This document shows, piece after piece, positions 30,855-38,395 of a stretch of 39,465 nt of DNA. A program made the translations under genes and the position numbers. Within the stretch, counting starts at the first letter, position 1; the number at the start of each line of letters is the position of its first letter. The stretch is taken from NCBI GenBank assembly GCA_964424985.1, contig CAYRKQ010000005.1, positions 1-39,465 of the forward strand, read 5' to 3'. The notes beneath the pieces were generated by a model. It did not search any database and was not told where the DNA came from. It was given only the letters and a program-made list of their open reading frames with translations. The stretch comes from CAYRKQ01 sp964424985. GTDB taxonomy: Bacteria > Patescibacteriota > Saccharimonadia > Saccharimonadales > UBA7683.

Positions 30855-31264
30855 TTTATCTCCTCCAACTTGCCGTTAATAACAATGGGATTCATTGCAA
30901 TAATCTCAGTTCCATAATAAGGCATGTCAGGGATCGGATTCATTAAGTATAACTTCTGCCCAAGCACGTGCGCAAAGCCCATTTCTAAAAATGAATTTCC
31001 GCCAATATAATTCTTGATTCCGTGTTTGTCTTTATTAATGACAAGCAGTGCGTCAGCATCTTGCATTGGTTTCCAGAATTCACGAATTGCATCATGTGTG
31101 TACTTATCATACAACTTTTGGGTTTCTTTTTCTTCGTCAGTTTTACCAACATAATTGTCTTTAAACTTACTCATGAAAGTAGTATGTCCCAGCTTTTCCA
31201 ATTCTTCACAGACACGAATCATCTCCTCAGTAAACTGCATGCTTCCTGCCACACCAATTTTCAT
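30851..31264 (-). CDS. Nucleoside 2-deoxyribosyltransferase-like protein
   Basis: The 137-aa protein starts MKIGVAGSMQFTEEMIRVCEELEKLGH and carries IKNYIGGNSFLEMGFAHVLGQKLYLMNPIPD, where a Glu (in FLEMGFA) follows an Asn-rich loop as in the nucleoside 2-deoxyribosyltransferase/DPH-type fold. An ADALLVIN strand precedes. It could salvage nucleosides or sense nucleotide states; a catalytic assignment is not certain. It overlaps both ruvA and the SDR gene by 4 nt. Confidence 0.75.
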   Translation of the reverse strand: MKIGVAGSMQFTEEMIRVCEELEKLGHTTFMSKFKDNYVGKTDEEKETQKLYDKYTHDAIREFWKPMQDADALLVINKDKHGIKNYIGGNSFLEMGFAHVLGQKLYLMNPIPDMPYYGTEIIAMNPIVINGKLEEIK

Positions 31265-31842
31265 CTGGAGTTACCTTTCAAAGCTTGTTTTATGCGTTCT
31301 TCGGTTGAGAGAGTTTTGTCGATGTTTTGCAGCGCTAGGGCGGCGTCGGTATCGGTGTAACCAAGGGAGATGAGGGCTTGCAAGGCTTCGTCATTTTGAT
31401 TCACGCCGGCTCGGGTGATGAGATTTTCAGCGTTATCGCCAACCGGCGCGCCGACTTTATCGCGGAGCTCTACCACAATCTGCTCAGCGGCACGCTTGCC
31501 GACACCTTTAGCACTTTGCAGTTGTTTCACATCACCATTGGCAATTGCCAAGCGAACCATGTCAGCCGAACCAATATCAAGCAGGGAAATGGCAACTTTT
31601 GGGCCAACGTTCTTCACGCTCAACAGCTGCTCAAACAGCTGCTTAGTTTCAGGCAACAAAAAACCATACAGGTCATGTGCATCTTCTTTTATATGCTCAT
31701 AAATATACAGTTTCGCTTCTTGATTAAGCTGTAACAGATTGGAATCCACAGCAGTAACCATCACCCCATAGCCAACACCACTGCACTCAACCACAGCAGG
31801 GGAGCCCACCCCAGTCACAATACCACGAAGATACGAAATCAT
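31261..31842 (-). CDS. ruvA: RuvA Holliday junction-binding protein
   Basis: The 193-aa protein starts MISYLRGIVTGVG (OB-fold), then has YGFLLPETKQLFEQLLSVKNVGPKVAISLL (helix-hairpin-helix 1), LQSAKGVGKRAAEQIVVELRDKV (HhH 2) and a C-terminal domain with LQALISLGYTDTDAALAL that contacts RuvB. The ATG with GGAGG close upstream is preferred over an ATG six codons before it. It begins the operon ruvA-nucleoside enzyme-SDR-cupin-ruvB. Confidence 0.97.
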   Translation of the reverse strand: MISYLRGIVTGVGSPAVVECSGVGYGVMVTAVDSNLLQLNQEAKLYIYEHIKEDAHDLYGFLLPETKQLFEQLLSVKNVGPKVAISLLDIGSADMVRLAIANGDVKQLQSAKGVGKRAAEQIVVELRDKVGAPVGDNAENLITRAGVNQNDEALQALISLGYTDTDAALALQNIDKTLSTEERIKQALKGNSR

Positions 31843-31869
31843 GCCTCCATTATCCCACACTCCCTCTTG

Positions 31870-31890
31870 CTAAGGGTCCGTCCTCTAGCA
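31870..31890. repeat. REP-like 21-bp direct repeat, left
   Basis: A 21-bp sequence ending AAGGGTCCGTCCTCTAGCA lies just upstream of the transposase and recurs exactly downstream at 32537. Its inner part contains GGGTCCGTCC, a small hairpin-forming core similar to REP elements linked to RAYT transposases. The TATAAT box of the transposase begins right after it. Confidence 0.75.
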
Positions 31891-31896
31891 TATAAT
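31891..31896 (+). promoter_or_regulatory. -10 box of the leaderless transposase gene
   Basis: TATAAT follows the left REP-like repeat directly and ends 6 nt before the ATG. Any -35 contact would fall in the repeat itself. Confidence 0.5.
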
Positions 31897-31902
31897 GTGG
31901 CT

Positions 31903-32520
31903 ATGCCTGGTAGGAATATTATTAAAGACTATGCCCCAGAGAGTTATTACCACATCTATAGCCGTGGTGTTAACAAAGATATTGTCTTCTTGGATGAACA
32001 AGACTACTCTACTTTTCTAAGCTTATTTAAACGTTATCTCTCGGACAAGCCAGCTATGAGTAAAGCGCGGGTTGAATATCCTTGTTACGGTTCTCGCATT
32101 CAACTACTCGCCTACTGTCTTATGCCCAACCATATCCACCTCCTCGTCTATCAACAAGACTCAGCTGCCATAATTGACTTTATGCGATCGCTTATGACCA
32201 GTTACAGTATGTACTTCAATAGAAAGTACGACCGTGTTGGTCCTGTTTTTCAAAGTAGATACCGAGCAAGGCACATCGATCAACAGAGTTATCTGGAGCA
32301 CATTTCAAGATACATCCACCTTAACCCCCGCAATTGGGAAAACTACAATTATTCAAGTATCGGTTATTACAGTGGCACGCAACATGCTGAGTGGATGCAA
32401 CCACAGAAGATATTAGAAATATTCAACAGTAACTGGCATGAGTACAATACCTTCATGCATGACTACCAAGACAACAAACGTATACTCGACGAACTAAAAT
32501 GGGAGTTAGCCGATCAATAA
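31903..32520 (+). CDS. REP-associated tyrosine transposase (RAYT, Y1 HUH family)
   Basis: The 205-aa protein starts MPGRNIIKDYAPESYYHIYSRG and contains the HUH signature MPNHIHLLVY near residue 82, FMRSLMTSYSMYFNRKYDRVGPVFQSRYRA and a YLEHISRYIHLNPRNW segment, which are all characteristic of RAYT/Y1 transposases. The catalytic Tyr is likely in the helix SYSMYFN-YLEHISRY region. RAYTs process REP hairpins but are often immobile single-copy genes. The start at 31903 follows a TATAAT by 6 nt; an upstream in-frame ATG would fall at the edge of the repeat. The gene lies between ruvA and a 47-aa gene and points away from ruvA. Confidence 0.93.
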   Translation: MPGRNIIKDYAPESYYHIYSRGVNKDIVFLDEQDYSTFLSLFKRYLSDKPAMSKARVEYPCYGSRIQLLAYCLMPNHIHLLVYQQDSAAIIDFMRSLMTSYSMYFNRKYDRVGPVFQSRYRARHIDQQSYLEHISRYIHLNPRNWENYNYSSIGYYSGTQHAEWMQPQKILEIFNSNWHEYNTFMHDYQDNKRILDELKWELADQ

Positions 32521-32536
32521 GCACCCGTTCGAACCA

Positions 32537-32557
32537 CTAAGGGTCCGTCCTCTAGCA
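32537..32557. repeat. REP-like 21-bp direct repeat, right
   Basis: An exact second copy of the 21-bp sequence starts 16 nt after the transposase stop codon, in the same orientation as the left copy. Direct rather than inverted flanking is unusual for REP pairs and resembles a target-site or end duplication. Confidence 0.8.
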
Positions 32558-32624
32558 CGTTATTCTAGTAATATTGTGAGAGGGGAGTGGTAATTGCCTA
32601 TCCCCTACCGATTTTTAATCAGTT

Positions 32625-32768
32625 TTAGCCAGCAAGCATCAGTGAAAGGGAGAGGGCTGCCTCTTTTAAGACTTTTGTACGGTGCTGGCGTTCTTTTCGT
32701 TTGATGAAACCTTGGATGTATTTTTCAAATTCTTTTGAATTTGGGGCGTTTTTAAGATGTTCGGGCAT
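32625..32768 (-). CDS. Small basic protein, 47 aa
   Basis: The frame reads MPEHLKNAPNSKEFEKYIQG followed by FIKRKERQHRTKVLKEAALS and LSLMLAG. It is basic in the middle with a hydrophobic end and is likely helical. AAAGGA stands 11 nt before the ATG and a near-perfect promoter (TTGACA-17-TACTAT) lies upstream, so this is probably a real, well-expressed small gene. The function is unknown. It is immediately downstream of ruvC on the same strand. Confidence 0.65.
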   Translation of the reverse strand: MPEHLKNAPNSKEFEKYIQGFIKRKERQHRTKVLKEAALSLSLMLAG

Positions 32769-32811
32769 GATGCTCGTTCCTTTCTTGTTTGTTTTATTAT
32801 CTAACTATCTT

Positions 32812-32840
32812 ATAGTAGCAAAAAAGCTTATGTTTGTCAA
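32812..32840 (-). promoter_or_regulatory. Promoter of the 47-aa gene
   Basis: On the minus strand TTGACA (32835-32840), 17 nt and TACTAT (32812-32817) precede the 47-aa gene by about 43 nt. The -35 lies 15 nt after the ruvC stop codon. Confidence 0.7.
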
Positions 32841-32854
32841 TACTTTTTTGAATA

Positions 32855-33316
32855 TTAGTGCGAAAAAGTCAATGCTGCGGCTAATGCGTCGGCGGCATCA
32901 TCTGGTTTTGGGGTTTCTTTTAGGTTAAGCTGCAGCCGCACCATCTCTTGAATCTGGTTCTTCTCTGCCCTCCCGTACCCGGTTAAGGCTTGCTTAATTT
33001 GCAGCGGGGTAAATTCATGAATTTCTAGCCCATGTTGTTGACCTAGCAGTAAAATAACGCCACGCGCCTGGCTGACCGTCATGGCAGTTGTAACATTCTT
33101 AGCAAAAAACAGCTGTTCTACTACCATAATCTGCGGCTTATGCTCTTCGATAATTCCCTTAAGATCGTTGTAGATCGTTTCCAGCCGTTCATGAGCAGGC
33201 GTATTGGCCGGTGTTCGAATTACCCCCGCATCAACCAGCGTATTCTTCATCCCGGCACGGTCAATAATGCCAAACCCCACAATCCCCGTCCCTGGGTCAA
33301 TTCCGAGGATGCGCAT
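32855..33316 (-). CDS. ruvC: RuvC Holliday junction resolvase
   Basis: The 153-aa protein has the RuvC/RNase H-like catalytic residues: Asp in MRILGIDPGTG, Glu in IMVVEQLFF and the C-terminal acidic pair in PKPDDAADALAAAL. It cuts Holliday junctions. It overlaps the end of the IMPase-like gene by 20 nt. Together with ruvA and ruvB about 1.5-4 kb away, the whole resolution set is present. Confidence 0.97.
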   Translation of the reverse strand: MRILGIDPGTGIVGFGIIDRAGMKNTLVDAGVIRTPANTPAHERLETIYNDLKGIIEEHKPQIMVVEQLFFAKNVTTAMTVSQARGVILLLGQQHGLEIHEFTPLQIKQALTGYGRAEKNQIQEMVRLQLNLKETPKPDDAADALAAALTFSH

Positions 33317-34094
33317 TGATAAGCTCCACTACTTCTTCGTGAATGGCACCGTTACTAATAATGATGCCATCACTCCACTCGTTATATTTCCTTGGGTTGC
33401 CCCTAAGATCTGACGCCCTGCCGCCAGCCTCTTCGGCAATTAGCGAGATGGCTGCAGCGTCCCATGGTGAGCCATATCCCATGAGACAAACCAGCGCCTT
33501 GCTCTCTAACACTAGTGTAGCTAGATAGCTAAAGGTGGGAATAAATGAAATCTTGGCGCCACGTTTTTTGAAACTTGTGATCGCCTGCTCGTATTTATGC
33601 GGCTCCTCTTTTGTGCCAGTTGGAATGAACATGTAGGATTGTTCGATTTCACCTCTGCTTTGAATTCTAATCTTTTCTTCATTACAAAAAGCCCCCTTGC
33701 CTCTCGCAGCAGAAAATGACCGGTTGCTAAAAGGGTCTAGCACAATACTTACTTGCACGTCGCCTTTATAAACAAGCGCCAAGCAAAATGTAGAACAAGG
33801 CATCCCCAGATCATAAGGAGCGGTACCGTCAATTGGGTCAACCACCCATACGGTTTCTTTTTCAGGATTATAAGATGCCTCCTCGCCAATTATTCCGTGA
33901 TTGGGGAAACTTGTTTGTACCTTATCAATAACCAGCTTATTAATTTGGGTATCTGCCACTGTAACTGGTGAATTATCTTCTTTCCAGGTGGTTCCGATGT
34001 CCTTAGATCGAAAGTAGCGAAGCATGATTTCGCCAGCTTCTTGAGCGAGACCTTTGGCAAACTCGAGATATTCTTGTAGTTTAGCGTCATCCAT
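33297..34094 (-). CDS. Inositol monophosphatase-family phosphatase
   Basis: The 265-aa protein has the three metal-binding motifs of the family: GIIGEEAS near residue 65, WVVDPIDGTAPYD near 85 and GSPWDAAAISLIAEEAGG near 208. Members dephosphorylate inositol monophosphate, histidinol phosphate or 3'-phosphoadenosine phosphates; the exact substrate is unknown here. I chose the ATG of MDDAKLQEY because TATACT lies 8 nt before it and the 49 residues further upstream read as leader with no family similarity. It overlaps ruvC by 20 nt. Confidence 0.88.
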   Translation of the reverse strand: MDDAKLQEYLEFAKGLAQEAGEIMLRYFRSKDIGTTWKEDNSPVTVADTQINKLVIDKVQTSFPNHGIIGEEASYNPEKETVWVVDPIDGTAPYDLGMPCSTFCLALVYKGDVQVSIVLDPFSNRSFSAARGKGAFCNEEKIRIQSRGEIEQSYMFIPTGTKEEPHKYEQAITSFKKRGAKISFIPTFSYLATLVLESKALVCLMGYGSPWDAAAISLIAEEAGGRASDLRGNPRKYNEWSDGIIISNGAIHEEVVELINAHPRN

Positions 34095-34120
34095 TACTTC
34101 ACAGTATAACTTTTTGGGAT

Positions 34121-34149
34121 GAAAAAACCGAGCGGTGAGGCTCGGTTTT
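34121..34149 (-). terminator. Terminator between the lamin-tail gene and the IMPase-like gene
   Basis: AAAACCGAGC (34124-34133) and GCTCGGTTTT (34140-34149) form a perfect 10-bp stem with a 6-nt loop, and the minus strand ends in a T-run (GGTTTTTTC). It stands 15 nt after the stop codon of the lamin-tail gene. Confidence 0.85.
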
Positions 34150-34164
34150 GTGAAAGACGATTTA

Positions 34165-35730
34165 TCAGCCAGGCGGTCTCGGATCACCGCGTTTATTTCT
34201 GAGTCTGTTGAGCCAGTTTTTAATATCGGTCTTATATTCAAATGCTGCGTAACCAGCCGCCATGGCGATGAGCAAGCTGACTATTCGGCTGTTCATGCTG
34301 ATGGGGTTTATGGCAGCCGGTGCCCCAAGTGTTGAGTTAGCAGCTTTTATTTTGCGGCAGCGGTTGGTGTCAGGGTTACGCTCTTGACCTGGCTGACAGG
34401 GCTTTGGGGTTTTTGAGTCTGCGCCGATCTTGCGGCAGCGGTTAGTTTCCGGGTTGCGTTCTTGCCCGGGTTTGCAAGGAGTAAGGGTTGATGAAGCGGA
34501 TGCAATCTTTTTACAGCGGTTGGTTTCGGGGTTTCTGAACTGATCTGCTGCACAACCCTTTAAAGCAGATGGGGCGCTCGCTATATTTTTACATCTGTTC
34601 GTAGCCGGATTTCGAAACTTTCCCGCCGGGCAAGATGCCTGCGTGGTTTCAGATTCACTATTTCGGCATCTACCCGTTTCAAGGTTGCGCTCTTGACCAA
34701 TGGGACAGGCTACAAACTCTTGGAATAAGTTTAATGCTCCTGGCGTCATCTGATATGTTTGCTTCCAACCATCCCCGCCAAACCATGACCACGACGTATT
34801 TTCTTTCAAGTTCTCGTAATATCGACTGTCAACTTCTGTATTGTCCGACGATAGCACATAGACTGTACCCGATGTTGTTTTAGTTAATGTGAGCGGAGTA
34901 TCTTTGATGAGTATTGTTTTGTAAGTCTCTGATGCCAGCTCTTCATTACTAAATACATGTGCATTTGTATTGCTACGATTTGTCATAATTTTACAGCCTT
35001 CAAGATTCATTGACCCAGTTTTACTGTTATACACCTCGACAAACTGCTCACTTGAATTTAAATTAGCCCCAATTTCAGAAATTATCAGACCCTCACACGC
35101 ACCTTGGTGTACGGGAGGAGTTGATGGATTTTCTTGGTCATCATTGGCACCTTCTGGGCACGCTGGTAATATAATTCCCTGCGACTGACTGTAGGAGACC
35201 TCACTAAAGTCGATGCCATTGTCATTTGTGTCTTGAGGAATATTATCAACCGTACACCTGGCTATATATTTCAGACTGCCGGCTATTGGTGCGCTGCTAT
35301 TTTCGGCACAATAGGCTGGAGCCCCGCTACTGCCCCAGCCAACAACATCCTGCACTACATCATTTGATCCATTATTCTCAACCAACCTGAGTGCAGCAGA
35401 CGTGTCATCTTTCATAGATATCTTGAAACTAACGGTCCCAGCAGGATTTATCACTCCTGATAAACCTAGATTTGACTTAAGCGGCGCCCAGTCAAGCAAT
35501 CGACAAGTAGCGTAACTGCTAGTACTACCCGACACCTCAGTATAGTGCAGCCTCCAATTATCTAATACTAGGCTAGTATCAGTTAGATTATATATTTGTA
35601 TGAATTCGGTCGTAGAATCTGTCTTTACGGCTGAGATCAGCGCCTTTTGATGATTGTCGGAAGCGGAAACTGGACATGCAGCAAGTAATATCAAGGAGAG
35701 TGTAAAAAGAAGCGTGCCCACCCGTTTCAT
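34165..35730 (-). CDS. Surface protein with two lamin-tail domains and Cys repeats
   Basis: The 521-aa protein has a signal peptide (MKRVGTLLFTLSLILLAACP, with a Cys that could be a lipobox-like LAAC). Two lamin-tail domains follow: one near 25-170 (ISAVKTDSTTEFIQIYNLTD) and one near 215-340 (LIISEIGANLNSSEQFVEVYN). Then come five Cys-rich repeats of about 25 residues, each with C-x-x-G-Q-E/K-x-RNPETNRC-R/K, a membrane helix near 490 and a basic cytoplasmic end. It should be displayed outside the cell and anchored at the C-terminus. It is leaderless (TATCAT 6 nt before ATG). Confidence 0.88.
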   Translation of the reverse strand: MKRVGTLLFTLSLILLAACPVSASDNHQKALISAVKTDSTTEFIQIYNLTDTSLVLDNWRLHYTEVSGSTSSYATCRLLDWAPLKSNLGLSGVINPAGTVSFKISMKDDTSAALRLVENNGSNDVVQDVVGWGSSGAPAYCAENSSAPIAGSLKYIARCTVDNIPQDTNDNGIDFSEVSYSQSQGIILPACPEGANDDQENPSTPPVHQGACEGLIISEIGANLNSSEQFVEVYNSKTGSMNLEGCKIMTNRSNTNAHVFSNEELASETYKTILIKDTPLTLTKTTSGTVYVLSSDNTEVDSRYYENLKENTSWSWFGGDGWKQTYQMTPGALNLFQEFVACPIGQERNLETGRCRNSESETTQASCPAGKFRNPATNRCKNIASAPSALKGCAADQFRNPETNRCKKIASASSTLTPCKPGQERNPETNRCRKIGADSKTPKPCQPGQERNPDTNRCRKIKAANSTLGAPAAINPISMNSRIVSLLIAMAAGYAAFEYKTDIKNWLNRLRNKRGDPRPPG

Positions 35731-35736
35731 AGAAAA

Positions 35737-35765
35737 ATGATAGCTAGGTGTTGTAATTTTGTCAA
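35737..35765 (-). promoter_or_regulatory. Consensus promoter of the lamin-tail gene
   Basis: On the minus strand TTGACA (35760-35765), exactly 17 nt and TATCAT (35737-35742) lead to an ATG 6 nt further on. This is the clearest leaderless promoter in the window together with that of the 169-aa gene. Confidence 0.8.
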
Positions 35766-35787
35766 AGGTTTTAGCGTTTGCTTAAAA

Positions 35788-36501
35788 TTATTCAGCGATG
35801 TCGAAGTTGCTGTGGACTGCTGAGACGTCATCAAGATCATCGAGTGCGTTCATGATGTTCATAATTTTGCGAGCTGTTTCAGAGTCAGTAATTTCAATTG
35901 TGTTGTTGGGCACATACTGCAACTCAGCGTCTTTTACTTCTAGACCAGCTTCCTTGATGGCGGTTCTGACCTTGGCCAACTCTTTGGCGTTGGTGTAAAC
36001 AACCAATGCACCCTCTTCTTCAACTGCATCTTCGGCACCAGCATCAAGTACGGTGAGAAGTGCATCTTCGCCAGTTGCTGCCACGGTGATTACGCCTTTG
36101 CGAGTGAACTGAAATGCCACGCTACCTGGTTCGGCAACTGAGCCACCATTTTTTGTAAGTGCCGTTTTCACCTCAGGGAAGGTGCGGTTTTTATTGTCCG
36201 TTGCAGCTTCTACAATCAAACCAATACCGCCCGGGCCGTAACCTTCGTAGACCACCTCTTCAAGTTGAGCCGCGTTTTTGTCGGCAACTCTATCAATGGC
36301 TCGCTGAATGTTAGCCAGTGGCATATTGGCAGCTTTAGCTCGTTCAATAGCCAGCGCTAGGGCTGAATTGATGGTTGGGTCGGTACCACCACGCGCCGCA
36401 ATGGCAATCTGATTTCCCATTTTCGTAAAAATAGCTCCCCGCTTAGCATCAGTCGCCTCTTTCTGTCGCTTAATTGTCGACCACTTGCTGTGACCCGACA
36501 C
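35788..36501 (-). CDS. yebC: YebC/PmpR-family protein
   Basis: The 237-aa protein starts SGHSKWSTIKRQKEATDAKRGAIFTKMGNQI, the hallmark of the family, and contains YGPGGIGLIVEAATDNKNRT and the C-terminal ferredoxin-like domain. YebC proteins have been described as transcription regulators and, more recently, as factors that help ribosomes pass polyproline stretches. The start is a GTG directly after the ridA stop codon, so the two are coupled. Length fits the family (about 240). Confidence 0.95.
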   Translation of the reverse strand: MSGHSKWSTIKRQKEATDAKRGAIFTKMGNQIAIAARGGTDPTINSALALAIERAKAANMPLANIQRAIDRVADKNAAQLEEVVYEGYGPGGIGLIVEAATDNKNRTFPEVKTALTKNGGSVAEPGSVAFQFTRKGVITVAATGEDALLTVLDAGAEDAVEEEGALVVYTNAKELAKVRTAIKEAGLEVKDAELQYVPNNTIEITDSETARKIMNIMNALDDLDDVSAVHSNFDIAE

Positions 36502-36882
36502 CTAGTTCGTCTCCGTGGTAGCTATCACGCTAATCTCAATATCTGCACCAAGAGGAAGAGCTTTTACACAAACAGCCTCCCGCGCAGGGTACGGGGCATT
36601 AAAATATGATGGGTAGACTTCGTTTAACTCAGGCATTACCGACATATCTGTAACATACATAATCACCTTAACAATGTCATCAAGTTTTGATCCGGCCGCC
36701 TCAAGTACAACTTGGATATTTTCCATAATTTGTGCAATCTTTTCTTCAACCGTGTCTCCGACCAACTCTAACTCAGAATTGGCATGTATCTGCCCAGATA
36801 CGAACACGAGACCGTTGGCAACTATACCTTGTGATAATATGTGATCTGATTTCTTATTATCCGTTACAACTTGCTTCTTCAT
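36502..36882 (-). CDS. ridA: RidA/YjgF-family imine deaminase
   Basis: The 126-aa protein has the Rid-family features: ILSQGIVANGLVFVSGQI, IMENIQVVLEAAGSKLDDIVKVIMYVTDMS and NAPYPAREAVCVKALPLGADIEI with the Arg (PAR) and Glu positions that bind the imine substrate. RidA hydrolyses reactive enamine/imine products of PLP enzymes. It begins 8 nt after comEC, and its TATAAT box (36890-36895) overlaps the comEC stop and ends 7 nt before the ATG, giving a leaderless promoter of its own. Confidence 0.93.
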   Translation of the reverse strand: MKKQVVTDNKKSDHILSQGIVANGLVFVSGQIHANSELELVGDTVEEKIAQIMENIQVVLEAAGSKLDDIVKVIMYVTDMSVMPELNEVYPSYFNAPYPAREAVCVKALPLGADIEISVIATTETN

Positions 36883-36890
36883 ATCTAATA

Positions 36891-38348
36891 TTATACCAGA
36901 TTCCAGTCGATCTGCTCGGTTTTCTTGGCTCGTTCGGCCTGGCGTTGCTTTAGCCAGAGCGCCAACATGACGCCAAACAAGATTATATACATAACAATTG
37001 TTTCTACGGCACCGATTGAAACTGAAATTTGCGCACCGGGCACTTGGCTTAGTTTTTCAACTACCCACACAATAAAGGTCAGCAGAGCCCGCGGGAAGAT
37101 TGCCAGCCACAAAGCCAGAACCGGAAAGAAGACGCCAACCACACCTGCGATAAAAATGGTTATCATAGCCAAAGGGATCAGCGGGCCGACAATGATGTTT
37201 GCCAGCGGGGCAATCAGCGAGACTTTGCCAAACAGCCACGCAACGTAAGGGGCGGTGAGAATAATGGCGCACATGGTTTCAATCAGCAGCATAGCCAAGA
37301 AATTGGGCTTCTTTTTGAAAAACCGAGCAACAAACAGCGGCGAGAGAATTAAGACGCCAGCAAATGCCAAAAATGAAAGATACCAGCCGGCATCTCCCCA
37401 AATGTAAAAGGGGTTGATGAAACCCGTAATGGCGGCGCCCAGTAAAATGAGTAGCAGCGGAGCAAATGTTCGGCCGTAATACCAGGCAATCAGGCTCAAG
37501 CCCGTCACAATGGCAGCGCGCATAATGGAAGGACTCCAGCCAGTCATGAGCAAAAACCCGCCAATCAGGATGAATGAGAATAATACCGATTGATAGGCCG
37601 AACGTTTGGCAAAAATCCGCCGCACGGCTTGCACTAAAATAGTCAGGTTGTAGCCGCTGACGGCGATGATGTGCGTTAAACCGACAAGCGCCATCTGCTC
37701 ACTAAATTTTTCTGGCAGTGCCGTGCGCACCCCCACTAAAAATCCAAGCCCGAGGCTCGCCTGTGGTTCAGGCAAACTAGAGTACGTGCTGGCAAAAAAA
37801 CGGCCGCGAACTTTTTCAACCTGCGACGTATTTTTACCCGTTACCTCAATGGTGGCAAACGTGATACTTCCCTGGCGACTGGTGCCAAGCGTCCGATTTA
37901 AATTACCGCTCACCTTTACCCTGTCACCACGAGCTACATTGTTGGCACCAAAGCCCCGCACCCGAATGCGCCCCGGCAAGTGTTCACCATTCACCTCAAC
38001 TGCCGTGAGGTGAAATTCCGTCTGCAGGCGTTCGTCATAACTAGTGTCATCATCAACCGTACCGAGTACGGTGACAGCGTTGCCATAATAACCTTGATAG
38101 CGAGCCACACTTTGAAAGAATGCTCCGCCCCGCCAACTGCCAATAATAAGTCCAGCGAGCAAAATTGCCGGAATGGCAATCAGCTTTTTCTTCAGTGAAA
38201 CGATTCCTAGCACAGCCGCCACCAGCAGCCAGCTTGCCTGCACAAAAACACCAAACTTTGCCGCGTACAAACCGACAATGACGCCCGCCAGCAGCCAGCC
38301 AATTAACGTCACTCGATTCAGCCGATATTTCGCAAACACCCGCGCCAT
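36891..38348 (-). CDS. comEC: ComEC/Rec2-family DNA uptake channel
   Basis: The 485-aa membrane protein has a pair of N-terminal helices, an OB-fold-like DUF4131 region (about 85-160: LGTVDDDTSYDERLQTEFHLTAVEV) and the Competence domain with VGLTHIIAVSGYNLTILVQ near 225, GWSPSIMRAAIVTGLSLIA near 268 and further helices. It ends after the last helices with QRQAERAKKTEQID, so the metallo-beta-lactamase nuclease domain found in most ComEC is absent. It should pass single-stranded DNA into the cytoplasm. TATCAT lies 8 nt before the ATG. It is upstream of ridA and yebC. Confidence 0.93.
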   Translation of the reverse strand: MARVFAKYRLNRVTLIGWLLAGVIVGLYAAKFGVFVQASWLLVAAVLGIVSLKKKLIAIPAILLAGLIIGSWRGGAFFQSVARYQGYYGNAVTVLGTVDDDTSYDERLQTEFHLTAVEVNGEHLPGRIRVRGFGANNVARGDRVKVSGNLNRTLGTSRQGSITFATIEVTGKNTSQVEKVRGRFFASTYSSLPEPQASLGLGFLVGVRTALPEKFSEQMALVGLTHIIAVSGYNLTILVQAVRRIFAKRSAYQSVLFSFILIGGFLLMTGWSPSIMRAAIVTGLSLIAWYYGRTFAPLLLILLGAAITGFINPFYIWGDAGWYLSFLAFAGVLILSPLFVARFFKKKPNFLAMLLIETMCAIILTAPYVAWLFGKVSLIAPLANIIVGPLIPLAMITIFIAGVVGVFFPVLALWLAIFPRALLTFIVWVVEKLSQVPGAQISVSIGAVETIVMYIILFGVMLALWLKQRQAERAKKTEQIDWNLV

Positions 38349-38395
38349 TACCGCTTATGATACCAAACTCAAGCACAAAACTAGTCAACACTTAG

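Noticed and set aside
34350..34700. CRISPR-like array in the lamin-tail gene
   Set aside because: The repeats are in-frame codon repeats of the RNPETNRC motif with variable third positions, not DNA repeats with unique spacers.
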